The notes beneath the pieces are model-generated. The model worked only from the letters and a program-made list of their open reading frames with translations, had not been told where the DNA came from and searched no databases. Shown here piece after piece: positions 7,340-15,522 of a stretch of 64,000 nucleotides of DNA. The position numbers and the translations under genes are program-made. Numbering within the stretch: position 1 is the stretch's first letter; every line of letters begins with the position of its first letter. Source of the DNA: Methanomassiliicoccales archaeon (GTDB lineage Archaea > Thermoplasmatota > Thermoplasmata > Methanomassiliicoccales > UBA472); contig JAPKYK010000006.1 of the NCBI GenBank assembly GCA_026394395.1, positions 1 through 64,000 of the forward strand, written 5' to 3'.

Positions 7340-7775
7340 GGTCGAATGGGAGTCGTTCTTGCCGAAGGAAGTATGCGAGCGCTTACAGCGGATGAGCGAC
7401 GTGCCTTTCGTTATGGAGCTGGGCATACGGACCAGGTCCATCTCCAAGGACGGGGAGGTGCGATTGACCATGGACGCCAGCGACAAGCTGAATGCCGTCG
7501 GCGGAGCGCACGGCGGCGCCATATTCACCCTAGCGGACCAGGCCTTCGCCGTGGCGGGCAACCTGAGCGAGGAACCGCAGGTGGCGCTCTGCGCTAACAT
7601 CAATTATCTGAGGCCGGGGAAGGGGATGCTGGAAGCGGTGGCCAGGAAGACCTCGGAGACCCGGAGGACGTCCTTGTACGAGGTCCGGGTATACGATGAC
7701 GGCGAGCTGATCGCGGTCTTCCAGGGCACTGGTTACAAGCTGAACGGGAATGGTAACTCGAATGGCGGAAAATGA
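7338..7775 (+). CDS. PaaI-like hotdog-fold thioesterase
   Basis: About 145 residues. The core has the hotdog signature: LNAVGGAHGGAIFTLADQAF, with the HGG motif preceding the central helix, then a strand reading ALCANINYLRPG and a C-terminal GTGYKL strand. Such enzymes hydrolyse small acyl- or aryl-CoA esters in the cytoplasm. The start chosen is ATG 7338, leaving the usual short N-terminal helix; ATG 7392 is an alternative that would trim 18 residues. The gene is divergent from the Cys-rich protein and followed 78 bases later by a flavodoxin gene. Substrate unknown. Confidence 0.85.
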   Translation: MVEWESFLPKEVCERLQRMSDVPFVMELGIRTRSISKDGEVRLTMDASDKLNAVGGAHGGAIFTLADQAFAVAGNLSEEPQVALCANINYLRPGKGMLEAVARKTSETRRTSLYEVRVYDDGELIAVFQGTGYKLNGNGNSNGGK

Positions 7776-7852
7776 GGCCGTGTGTTTTTCACTGCTATCG
7801 AGGAATCGACTCTCTTAATACACAATAGCCGTATCTTAACCCGGGACCGTTC

Positions 7853-8329
7853 ATGAAGATCGAGATTTTTCATGCCTCGAAGTACGGCAACGGGGAGAAG
7901 GTCGTTGCCTATCTGCAGGGATCGCTGGTCGCCAAAGGCCACCAGGTGAGCTTTTGTCACGTGAGGGAGACCAAACCAAAAGAGCTGCCGGCGGCCGATC
8001 TGTATGTCTTCTGCTCTCCCGCCCGCATCGGCAAGCCTATCGGCAAGATGAGGCGCTTCCTGAAGAAGGCGAGGCTACCGGACGGTGCCAAGTACGCCTT
8101 GATCGCCACCCTGGGACGGTCTAGGTCGGGCAAGAATGGCAAGATGCCGACGCAAGAGGAGATAGATAGGTATCAGCGCAGCCTTCCGATTATGGACGAA
8201 TTGCTCCAGGCCAAGGGAGCGGCCAAGGTGGCCGACCTGAAGGTCTACGTGGTCGACCTTAAAGGACCTTTGGAAGAGGACTGGGAGAAGAAGGTGGACG
8301 CCTTCGCCGCCCAGATCGCCGGAGCTTAA
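7853..8329 (+). CDS. Flavodoxin-domain protein
   Basis: A 158-residue single-domain protein. The start MKIEIFHASKYGNGEKVV fits the phosphate-binding loop of flavodoxins (T/S-x-x-G-N/T after the first strand), followed by LYVFCSPARIGKPIG and YALIATLGR as the second and third FMN-contact regions. It likely carries FMN and transfers electrons or acts as a small quinone or metal reductase. It appears to be a single-gene unit, since the next gene is 120 bases away. The Lys-rich loops are unusual for a classical acidic flavodoxin, so a regulatory or reductase role is possible. Confidence 0.7.
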   Translation: MKIEIFHASKYGNGEKVVAYLQGSLVAKGHQVSFCHVRETKPKELPAADLYVFCSPARIGKPIGKMRRFLKKARLPDGAKYALIATLGRSRSGKNGKMPTQEEIDRYQRSLPIMDELLQAKGAAKVADLKVYVVDLKGPLEEDWEKKVDAFAAQIAGA

Positions 8330-8450
8330 AAAAATAGGTTAGGAAGGGGTTTAGCGCTCACTTTAAATGGGGCTTCGCATCCTCAATATCGCCCAATAAT
8401 CATGACAATAATGATTTATCCAGCAATGTGATTCGAACCGGGGGTTGAAC

Positions 8451-9365
8451 ATGAGCGGCCCAGGTCCCTACGATCCGAATTTTAATGATCAGAATCAATA
8501 TAATAATCAATATCAACCGTATCAGTACGGTCAGCCATATCCATATCCCAATCAGCAGAAGAAGAAGGGGAACCCCTGGATGATCGTGGCCTGCGTAGCC
8601 ATCGTCCTGCTGCTGGTCACCAACGCCTATTGGGTAATAGCATCTAACCCATCGGTGCTGGATGGGACCGAAGACGATAGCGGCGCTGCGTACCTAAAGC
8701 TGGTGCGCATGGACAGCACCACCGCCGATTACTATCAGACGTTGAGGGAGGAGGTCGGGCCTCAGAGCGCCTCCTGGAGCTCGAGGGGTTCGGACTGGGA
8801 TGACGACGTGCAGTTCTGCGCCAACCTGGCCAAGCACGACATCGGCGCGGTGTACTGGGAGACCTACGATGATTATTATTTCGAGGCCAAGGGAACGCAC
8901 GCCTACGATGATGCGCACAACGAGCTGCTGGAGATACTGGCCCTGGCCGGTGTCAAGTCCACCGACGACGATATCACCCAGATGGTCAAGATACTGGATT
9001 TCATCAATTTGAACGTCGATTACGCCTCGGACCTCGAGGACAAGTTCTTCGCTCCGGTGGAGACCCTGGCCTACGGCAGCGGGGACTGCGATGACTACTC
9101 GATACTCGCCGCAGCGCTGTTCGAGCTGGTAGGCGTGGACAGCGCGGTGGCCTTCTTCAGCAATAACCTGGACGAGGGGCACGCCATGACCCTGGTGCAC
9201 CTGGACGACCTCGGCGACTACGGTTATTATTATTACGACGACCTCACCACGATCGGGCTGCAGGCCGGGAACTGGATTATAATCGAGCCGCAGGACCTCA
9301 TTTCGGCCCAGGACGACCCGCAATGGACCGGGCAATGGGACGTCGAGGTGGCGGCGGAGACCTGA
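8451..9365 (+). CDS. Membrane-anchored transglutaminase-like protein
   Basis: About 304 residues. The first ~40 are rich in Asn, Gln, Tyr and Pro, followed by basic residues and one membrane span (~residues 46-65). The outer domain contains GSGDCDDYSILAAALFELVG, the Cys-bearing helix of transglutaminase/Cys-protease folds, then GHAMTLVHL with the His and WIIIEPQD with the acidic residue, so the triad looks complete. It is oriented with a short disordered cytoplasmic tail and an extracellular catalytic domain, and may cut or crosslink surface proteins. The start chosen is ATG 8451, preceded by GGGGGTT; the TTG six bases earlier is less likely. Single-gene unit. Confidence 0.75.
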   Translation: MSGPGPYDPNFNDQNQYNNQYQPYQYGQPYPYPNQQKKKGNPWMIVACVAIVLLLVTNAYWVIASNPSVLDGTEDDSGAAYLKLVRMDSTTADYYQTLREEVGPQSASWSSRGSDWDDDVQFCANLAKHDIGAVYWETYDDYYFEAKGTHAYDDAHNELLEILALAGVKSTDDDITQMVKILDFINLNVDYASDLEDKFFAPVETLAYGSGDCDDYSILAAALFELVGVDSAVAFFSNNLDEGHAMTLVHLDDLGDYGYYYYDDLTTIGLQAGNWIIIEPQDLISAQDDPQWTGQWDVEVAAET

Positions 9366-9428
9366 AAAAAGGAGCAGAACGCCATCATCCCAAATTTATT
9401 CCGTTCTTTTTTCATTCCTCCATTGTCC

Positions 9429-9436
9429 TTATAAAT
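9429..9436 (+). promoter_or_regulatory. TATA box of the acyl-CoA synthetase-like gene
   Basis: TTATAAAT lies in an AT-rich gap 43 bases before ATG 9479, consistent with an archaeal promoter and a short leader of about 15-20 bases. Confidence 0.5.
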
Positions 9437-9478
9437 AATTTATCGCCATTGAACCAGGCGTTCATTCGGAGACCTTAG

Positions 9479-11191
9479 ATGGAAGAGATCCTGCCCCCCA
9501 ACGGTTCTGGAAACCTCCGGGATTATCAGCGGGCCTACCGGGAGTTCAACTGGTCCTCGCTGGAATCGGAGTTCGACTGGTCCCGAGGCGGTCCGTACAA
9601 CGTGGCCGCCGAGGCCGTGGACCGTCATGGGCACGGGGGCAGGGGAGAACAGGTGGCCATACACTCCGTTCTGGCCAGCGGCGAATCCCATTCGCTCTCC
9701 TTCGGCGAGCTCTCCCGTAGATCAAGTCAGTTCGCCGACGGGCTGGTGAAACTTGGGGTCAAGCGCGGCGACCGGGTGTTCGTGTACCTGGACCGCAACG
9801 TCGAGCTGTTCGTCTCCATCGTTGGAATCACCAAGATGGGCGGGATCGCCGGGCCGCTGCTCTCCGCCCTGGGGCCGGAGGCGGTCAGGGACCGGGTCTC
9901 GGACTGCGGTCCTAGCGCCATCGTGACCTCCCCTTACTTTTACCATAGGATCGTCCCGGCCCTGAAGGGCTTTTCTAACGCCCCTAAGTACATAGTCTTA
10001 GGTGAGGGAGCCCCGGAAGGGACCGTTCCTTACGAGGAGGTCCTATCCTCCGGCTCCCCTGATTTCCAGGCGGTGAGCATGGCGCCGAACGAACCATACA
10101 TCGTCCATTACACCTCTGGCTCGACCGGCAAGCCTAAGGGGGTGCTCTTGCCGCACCGGGCCATGATGCAGCAGCTCTCCGGGGCCAAGTACGTCTCCGA
10201 CCTGCGGGACGGCGACGTGTTCTGGTGCACGGCGGACCCCGGCTAGGTGACCGGCACCTCCATGGGCATATTCGGCCCCTGGTACCTGGGGAACACCATC
10301 ATCTCCTACGAGGGAAGGTTCGACGCCCGGGCCTGGTACTCCCTCATCGAGCGCTTCAAGGTCAACGTCTGATTCACCGCCCCGACCGCGCTGCGCATGC
10401 TGATGAAGGCCGGGGACGAGCTGGTGGCGGAGTTCGACCTCTCCACGCTGCGTCACATGTGCTCCGCCGGTGAGCCGCTGAACCCTCATGTGGTCCGCTG
10501 GGGCGCTGAGGTGCTCAAGAGGCACATACACGACAACTGGTGGCAGACGGAGACGGGGGCGCCGTGCATCTCCAACTTCCGCTGCATGGACATTCATCCT
10601 GGTTCGATGGGTAAGCCGGTCCCGGGAGTGACCACGGCGGTGGTCGACGAGAACGGGGCGGAACTGCCACCGGGCAGGGAGGGCTCCCTGGCCTTGAGAC
10701 CGGGATGGCCCTCGATGATGGTGGGAATCTGGAACAACCTCACCAAGTACCGGGAGTACTTCTACGTGCCTGGCTGGTACGTCACCGGCGACCAGGCCTA
10801 TATGGACCAGGACGGGTACATCTGGTTCCTGGGCCGGGTGGACGACGTCATCAAGACCTCGGGCGAGCGCCTCGGGCCATTCGAGGTCGAATCGGCGCTG
10901 ATCGAGCATCCGGCGGTGGCCGAGTCCGCGGTGGTTGGAAAGCCGGACGAGCTGCGGGGGGAGATCGTCAAGGCCTTCATCGTGCTGCACCCTGGCCACG
11001 AACCGTCGGACCAGCTGCGGCAGGACATCACTAACTTCGTGCGCGTCCGGTTAGCATATTACGCCTACCCTCGGGAGATCGAGTTCGTGCTCTCGTTGCC
11101 CAAGACCAGGTCGGGGAAGATCATGCGCCGCGTGCTCAAGGCCAAAGAGGAAGGACACGACCTGGGCGACCTTTCCATGCTGGAAGACTGA
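9479..11191 (+). pseudogene. Acetyl/acyl-CoA synthetase (AMP-forming), two in-frame stops at Trp positions
   Basis: The 571-codon frame has all hallmarks of AMP-forming acetyl/medium-chain acyl-CoA synthetases: YTSGSTGKPKGV (P-loop), NWWQTETG, YVTGDQAYMDQDGYIWFLGR and the C-terminal PKTRSGKIMRR with the catalytic Lys. It is interrupted twice without loss of frame: TAG at 10244-10246 in DPG-stop-VTGTS and TGA at 10370-10372 in KVNV-stop-FTAPTALRM. In related AcsA-type enzymes both sites are Trp (DPGWVTGT, VTVWYTAPTA), so each stop is one G-to-A change from TGG. No other damage is seen, and other TGG codons remain. The simplest view is a very young pseudogene; readthrough is the alternative. 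It would activate acetate or a short acid to its CoA ester. Confidence 0.8.
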
Positions 11192-11194
11192 CCT

Positions 11195-12400
11195 TCAGGC
11201 CAATCGTTCGTTCACGATATGGGCGGCCTTTGTGCAGCCGTCGAACGACATGCGCGGCATCGGCGCGATCCTCCCCATATTCTCGATGATCAAGGTGGCC
11301 AGCATCTGCGGGGTCGTTCCCTCGAAGGCGCATTTGATCCCTACACCGTTCCTTTCCAACTTGCCAGAGACATTCACTTCCTGCTCTGAGTGTCCCTTCA
11401 GCGGGAAGTACAGGAACGACTTGCGCAACGCGGCCAGCTCCAGGGTGGAGCCTCCGCCGCCCTGCACCACGGCCAGGTCCGCAGCGGCGAAGTGCTCGAA
11501 GAGCCTGGGCACGTATCCTTTCACCTCCGCCCCCTCGGGTACCGACCCCAGATCGTCGTTCATCCGCGGCCCTTTTACCACCACCATGCGCAGGTCCGGC
11601 GCCTCCGCCCTTATCAACGGATAGGCGTCCAGGCATAGGCGGAGCAGGTCCCGGCCCACCGCGGTGCCTCCGGATGAGCAGATCACCAGCTGCCCGGGAC
11701 CGTACCCCAGACGCCGGCGGACCTCCAGCTGGTCCGAATATTCCGCGGGATCGAACTGCAACGGATTTCCGGCGAAGATGAAGCGCTTGGGCGCTCCCTT
11801 CCGAGCGTTCATCATCCCCCATCCCAGCCTCTCGTCCGGAACGTCCTCCAGGTCGCCCAGGAACACATCCGTCCATCTTTCCTCAGGTCCCTGGCGGAAG
11901 GCGCGGTCCCAGCCCTTGTTGACCAGGCGGGCGGTGTGCCGGTCCCTCCACCTCCAGCTGCCCGGGTATACCTTGACATAGTCCCACAGGAAGACTACCG
12001 GCGGCCAATCGCGCCCGGCCCCCTGGGCGTGCGCTCCCTCCAGTTCGTACGCCTCGTCGGCTATGACCAGGTCGGGCCGTTCCCTTTTTATGATGGTGTC
12101 AAATGTGCTCACGGCCTGGGCGTACCGGTTCTCCTTCCTCACCCGGTACAGTATCTCGGTCATGTTGACCCTCTGGGAGCTGCCGGCCACGGATTCGATG
12201 ACCGAGGTGCCCACGTCCCGCTCACGGCATTCCGGCAGAAGGGTCATTCCCTCCTCTTCCAGCACCTTAATGGCCGGATCGGCGGCCAGCCATACGATTC
12301 TCGTGTCGTTCCGGATGGCCAGCAGCTCGCGGGCTATGCGCACGTCCCTCTGCACATGCCCCAACCCAACAGAGCCGCTGACGAACAAAACCTTCCGCAT
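11195..12400 (-). CDS. MurG-like GT-B glycosyltransferase
   Basis: A 401-residue protein. The N-terminal Gly-rich loop (VSGSVGLGHVQRDVRIARE) and the C-terminal donor site (AVVQGGGGSTLELAALRK, followed by a YFPLKGHSEQ-type loop) match the UDP-sugar-binding GT-B enzymes of the MurG/UDP-glucuronosyltransferase type. It likely glycosylates a lipid or surface molecule at the inner membrane face. Archaea of this kind lack murein, so it is not MurG itself. It ends four bases from the convergent synthetase-like gene and starts ~195 bases from the divergent DUF1284 gene, with a possible structured RNA between them. Acceptor unknown. Confidence 0.75.
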   Translation of the reverse strand: MRKVLFVSGSVGLGHVQRDVRIARELLAIRNDTRIVWLAADPAIKVLEEEGMTLLPECRERDVGTSVIESVAGSSQRVNMTEILYRVRKENRYAQAVSTFDTIIKRERPDLVIADEAYELEGAHAQGAGRDWPPVVFLWDYVKVYPGSWRWRDRHTARLVNKGWDRAFRQGPEERWTDVFLGDLEDVPDERLGWGMMNARKGAPKRFIFAGNPLQFDPAEYSDQLEVRRRLGYGPGQLVICSSGGTAVGRDLLRLCLDAYPLIRAEAPDLRMVVVKGPRMNDDLGSVPEGAEVKGYVPRLFEHFAAADLAVVQGGGGSTLELAALRKSFLYFPLKGHSEQEVNVSGKLERNGVGIKCAFEGTTPQMLATLIIENMGRIAPMPRMSFDGCTKAAHIVNERLA

Positions 12401-12449
12401 CCTTTACCTTATCCCCTTCTCTTATCTTTACCATATTCTAACAATGCGT

Positions 12450-12530
12450 GGCGGTGTGACGCCCTCGGTGTGATAGAGGCCGGTAGTGCTCGCACCTGCC
12501 TCTGGTACCGGGCGATGCTCCGATAGGTAC
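12450..12530 (+). ncRNA. Candidate structured RNA: three consecutive hairpins
   Basis: Between two divergent genes lie three possible stems in a row: GGCG/CGCC (12450-12463), AGAGGC/GCCTCT with an inner GTG-CTCG-CAC (12475-12503), and GTACC/GGTAC (12505-12530). The segment is GC-rich between AT-rich flanks. Strand and reality are uncertain. Confidence 0.25.
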
Positions 12531-12594
12531 ATGATAGCCTAATAGCTAGTTATTAACGAAGGCGACATCGTGGGTCTTGGCCCGCAGGGGAGTC

Positions 12595-13002
12595 ATGAGA
12601 GAGATACGGCTTCGGCATCACCACCTGCTGTGCACGCAGACATTCAGCGGTAAAGGTTACGACTACCGCTTCGTAGCCAATATGGAAGACGTTGTCTCCG
12701 CGCTAAGGTCACCCGAGGACCTTTTGGTCCACATATCCATCGCCGTGGACGATGTCTGCTCCTCCTGCCCCAACGAGGTGAGGGGAATGTGCAAGGACGA
12801 GCTTTCGGTCGTGGAGAAGGACCGGGCCGCCGCCATGTTCCTGAGCCTCCCTGAGGTGACCTCACTCCCGGCCGAACCTCTGCTGAGGTCGGTGCGGGAG
12901 CGCCTGCTTGGACTTGACGATTTCCAGCTGGTGTGCGGGGAGTGCGAATGGATGAAGCTGTGCAACCGATGGCTGGTGGAGCTCAGGTCAAGAGAACGGT
13001 GA
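12595..13002 (+). CDS. DUF1284 family protein
   Basis: About 135 residues. It has the family's N-terminal signature RLRHHHLLCTQTFSGKGY and four later Cys pairs or singles (CSSCP, C, CGEC, C), suggesting a metal or iron-sulfur site. Proteins of this family occur in anaerobic archaea and bacteria; their function is unknown to me. I start at ATG 12595, directly before the conserved block and close to AGGGGAG, rather than at TTG 12577. It is followed by a convergent GYD-domain gene. Confidence 0.75.
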   Translation: MREIRLRHHHLLCTQTFSGKGYDYRFVANMEDVVSALRSPEDLLVHISIAVDDVCSSCPNEVRGMCKDELSVVEKDRAAAMFLSLPEVTSLPAEPLLRSVRERLLGLDDFQLVCGECEWMKLCNRWLVELRSRER

Positions 13003-13045
13003 TGGAAAATGAACGATGCCGGACACCGCCCGGCCTTTGTCGTTT

Positions 13046-13333
13046 CTACCCTTTTAGCGCCTTGAGGAAGTCGTCAATGGGTATTGCGGCCAGCGTGGTG
13101 GTCTCCAGCGTACCCCTGGACCCCAGTTCCACCATGACCTTGGCCACCGTCTCGTTGTCCGGAGCCTCCATTATGTTGAGGAAGTCGTACTTGCCCAGGA
13201 GGGCGTACTGCTGAAGCACCTTGGCTCCCATCTTGGTGATCTCTTTGTTCACTTCCTTCAGGCGCGCCGGCTTCTCCTTCAGGACCTTGCGGCCCTCAGT
13301 GGTCAGTCTGGACAGAACTATGTATTGCGGCAT
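13046..13333 (-). CDS. GYD domain protein
   Basis: A 95-residue protein that reads MPQYIVLSRLTTEGRKVL, then GAKVLQQYALLGKYDFLNIMEAP and a C-terminal helix, the layout of the GYD family (ferredoxin-like dimeric alpha/beta barrel; here the motif is GKYD). Members are small cytoplasmic proteins of unclear role, some thought to bind or degrade small molecules. It is adjacent to an MFS transporter on the same strand (52 bases between), but no functional link can be shown. Confidence 0.75.
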   Translation of the reverse strand: MPQYIVLSRLTTEGRKVLKEKPARLKEVNKEITKMGAKVLQQYALLGKYDFLNIMEAPDNETVAKVMVELGSRGTLETTTLAAIPIDDFLKALKG

Positions 13334-13384
13334 TTTATCCCCTGATACTTACTTAGGCCTGATGCATGAAATAATTATCGGGGG

Positions 13385-14644
13385 TCAGATAGCGCTCGCT
13401 TCGGTCTCATCGTACACTTTGACACGACGGAAGTTGAAGTAGAACGCCGTCACCGCCAGCATGTAAATTACTGCTGCCAGCACGAAGGGGAGGGCGAAGT
13501 AGCCGGCGGCGAGCAGCGCCCCGCCGATCACCGTGGTCACGCTGTTCGGGACTCGCCAGACGATGGAGTTGATGGCGCTGGCCAAGCCGCGGTCGTCCTT
13601 GTCCACGATGCCCATGAGATAGGAGTCCATTATCGGTCCGGCCATGTTCATCATGGCCGAGCGGACCAGGTACACCGCCCCAGCCCAGGCCGCCCCGGGC
13701 ACGAACGGGATGGCTATCATGAAGACGGTGGAGAATCCCTGGGTCATGACGATGGCCTTGACCTGGCCGTGGCGATGGGCCAGCCTGGTGCTGAGGATGG
13801 CCGCCATGCCTATGGACAGCGAGGAAAGGGCCAGCAGCGGCCCGGAATAGGAGTCGGGAATGCCGTACTTCAGGTAGAACCAGGTGGGGATGAGAGGTAT
13901 GATCAGGCCCGCTCCCAGACCGATGAGGGTGTTGTTGATGGAGAAGCGCACCAGGGTCTTCTTGCTCCTCTCCTTGAGGAAGCTGCCCCGGCGCAGGTTG
14001 GCTGCCGGGGCGTGATCATGGTGGTTGTGCAGCAGGCGCAGGACGGTTATGGGGGATATGGCCGTCACGAAGCCCAGCACTATGAAGGTCCAGGAGTGCA
14101 GCTGGTCCGAGGTCCAGCCGCCCATGTTCATTAGATAGGGGAAGATGAACGGTAATGCCAGTCCGATTCCACCCAATGCCCCGTTCACTATGAACGAGAT
14201 CGAGAAGGCCATCTCCCGGTTGTCCACAGTGGTCTTGTCGGCGATCATGGCGTTCCATGTGGACAGGATGGCTCCCTCGGCCACTCCGGAAATGATCCCG
14301 GCCATCATGTATAGGTTGGGATCGGCGGACAGGGAGCAGATGAACATGGACGCTGGCAACGCGGCCAGGCCGACCAGCAGCAACTTTTTACGCCCAATGC
14401 GGTCGGACATCAGCCCGAACGGTATGGCGCTCAGGATCATGGCCAGGCCGGAGATGCCTATGATGAGACCGATCTGCCCCGAGCCGACCCCCTTTTCCGG
14501 CAGGTAGGCGGAGATAGCGGTCGTCAGATAACCGTAACCGATGGAGCTGAAGGAGGTGAGCAGTATCAGCCACTTGACCTGCGAAGGAACCTTGAGCCCG
14601 GCCGTCTTGCCTTCCTTTTTTGATCCCTCGTTTCCCATGTTCAT
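13385..14644 (-). CDS. Major facilitator superfamily transporter
   Basis: A 419-residue, ~12-span permease. The inter-span loop GLMSDRIGRKKLL is the MFS signature (G-x3-D-R/K-x-G-R-R/K) between spans 2 and 3. A long charged loop around the middle separates two six-span halves. It most resembles drug or metabolite exporters; the substrate cannot be deduced. It is transcribed alone or with the GYD gene downstream, and divergent from the hemerythrin-rubredoxin gene. Confidence 0.8.
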   Translation of the reverse strand: MNMGNEGSKKEGKTAGLKVPSQVKWLILLTSFSSIGYGYLTTAISAYLPEKGVGSGQIGLIIGISGLAMILSAIPFGLMSDRIGRKKLLLVGLAALPASMFICSLSADPNLYMMAGIISGVAEGAILSTWNAMIADKTTVDNREMAFSISFIVNGALGGIGLALPFIFPYLMNMGGWTSDQLHSWTFIVLGFVTAISPITVLRLLHNHHDHAPAANLRRGSFLKERSKKTLVRFSINNTLIGLGAGLIIPLIPTWFYLKYGIPDSYSGPLLALSSLSIGMAAILSTRLAHRHGQVKAIVMTQGFSTVFMIAIPFVPGAAWAGAVYLVRSAMMNMAGPIMDSYLMGIVDKDDRGLASAINSIVWRVPNSVTTVIGGALLAAGYFALPFVLAAVIYMLAVTAFYFNFRRVKVYDETEASAI

Positions 14645-14738
14645 TCCGTCTTCGTTCGCTTCGTATCTTTTCTACGCTTTAACCGGTCCAAGTATCAGAT
14701 AGTTGCGGTCAGGATCGCCATTGGCATGCGGGGGCGAC

Positions 14739-14747
14739 AATATATTA
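14739..14747 (+). promoter_or_regulatory. TATA box of hemerythrin-rubredoxin gene
   Basis: AATATATTA lies about 32-40 bases before ATG 14779 in the gap between divergent genes, fitting an archaeal promoter with a leader of roughly 10 bases. Confidence 0.5.
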
Positions 14748-14778
14748 TTGACCCTTGCTCAATCAAGGACGAAGGACC

Positions 14779-15483
14779 ATGTTGCCCATTGCCCTGTTGA
14801 TGATAGAGCACCGCACCATAGAGAGGATGACCGCCGCGATGAAGGAGAGGTCGGAGACCAGCCTGGACCCTCTTTTCATCCCGTCCGTGGTGGACTTCAT
14901 GCGCACCTACGCCGACCGCACCCACCACGGGAAGGAGGAGAACATATTGTTCCGGGCGCTGAAGAGGAAGACGATGAGCGCCGAGCACCGCGGCGCCTTG
15001 GAACGGCTGGAGAGGGACCACGCCCAGGCCAGGGAGATGGTCTCCAAGCTGGCCTTGCTGGGGGAGCAGTACGCCCAAGGGCACCCCGGCGCTGCTTACC
15101 AGGCCTGCATGCTGATGAGCGACCTGGCGGAGTTCTATCATGATCACATCGAACGGGAGGACCGTGAATTCTTCGTCCCGGTAATGGGTTACTTTTCAAC
15201 GGAGGAACGGGAGCTCATGTTGGAGGAGTTCAAGGACTTCGACTCCCGCATGATCCACGAGCACTACTCCCAGACCGTGGACCGCCTAGGCGGAGGACGC
15301 ACGGTGCATATCGCCCAGGAGGAGGGAGATCGGTGGCGCTGCCTGGTGTGCGGCTACATCTACGATCCCAAGGAGGGAGACCCGGAGGCAGGCATCCCCC
15401 CAGGTACCTCGTTCCAGGACCTTCCAGAGGATTGGGTGTGCCCGGTGTGCGGCGCGGGAAAGAGCGCCTTCGAGCATCTATAA
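14779..15483 (+). CDS. Hemerythrin-like domain fused to rubredoxin
   Basis: About 234 residues. Residues 1-~165 are a hemerythrin-type four-helix bundle with His/Glu ligands in [35 protein letters not shown] and [14 protein letters not shown]. The last ~50 residues are a complete rubredoxin with [32 protein letters not shown] and four Cys. The fusion suggests a di-iron centre reduced intramolecularly by rubredoxin, for oxygen, peroxide or NO scavenging in an anaerobe. Start at ATG 14779 after GAAGGACC; an earlier TTG at 14755 is less likely. A SagB-type nitroreductase follows 40 bases later and may share the transcript. Confidence 0.85.
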   Translation: MLPIALLMIEHRTIERMTAAMKERSETSLDPLFIPSVVDFMRTYADRTHHGKEENILFRALKRKTMSAEHRGALERLERDHAQAREMVSKLALLGEQYAQGHPGAAYQACMLMSDLAEFYHDHIEREDREFFVPVMGYFSTEERELMLEEFKDFDSRMIHEHYSQTVDRLGGGRTVHIAQEEGDRWRCLVCGYIYDPKEGDPEAGIPPGTSFQDLPEDWVCPVCGAGKSAFEHL

Positions 15484-15522
15484 GGGCAATCCTTATCTCC
15501 GTCCGGCCGCCATCAAGCGTAC

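Noticed and set aside
7340-7603. Upstream extension of the Cys-rich minus-strand gene
   Set aside because: The extension is the exact antisense of the thioesterase core; the Cys-rich part only begins at the ATG at 7339.
8694-9335. 213-codon open frame on the minus strand
   Set aside because: It is antisense to the transglutaminase-like gene and shows only Val/Gly/Arg-rich low-complexity translation without domains.
10244-10246. TAG in the synthetase gene as a pyrrolysine codon
   Set aside because: The equivalent residue in relatives is Trp and a second stop (TGA) follows at 10370, so pyrrolysine insertion alone cannot restore the protein.
10043-10999. 318-codon open frame on the minus strand
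   Set aside because: It is antisense to the acyl-CoA synthetase-like gene in GC-rich DNA; the His/Arg/Val-rich translation has no protein character.
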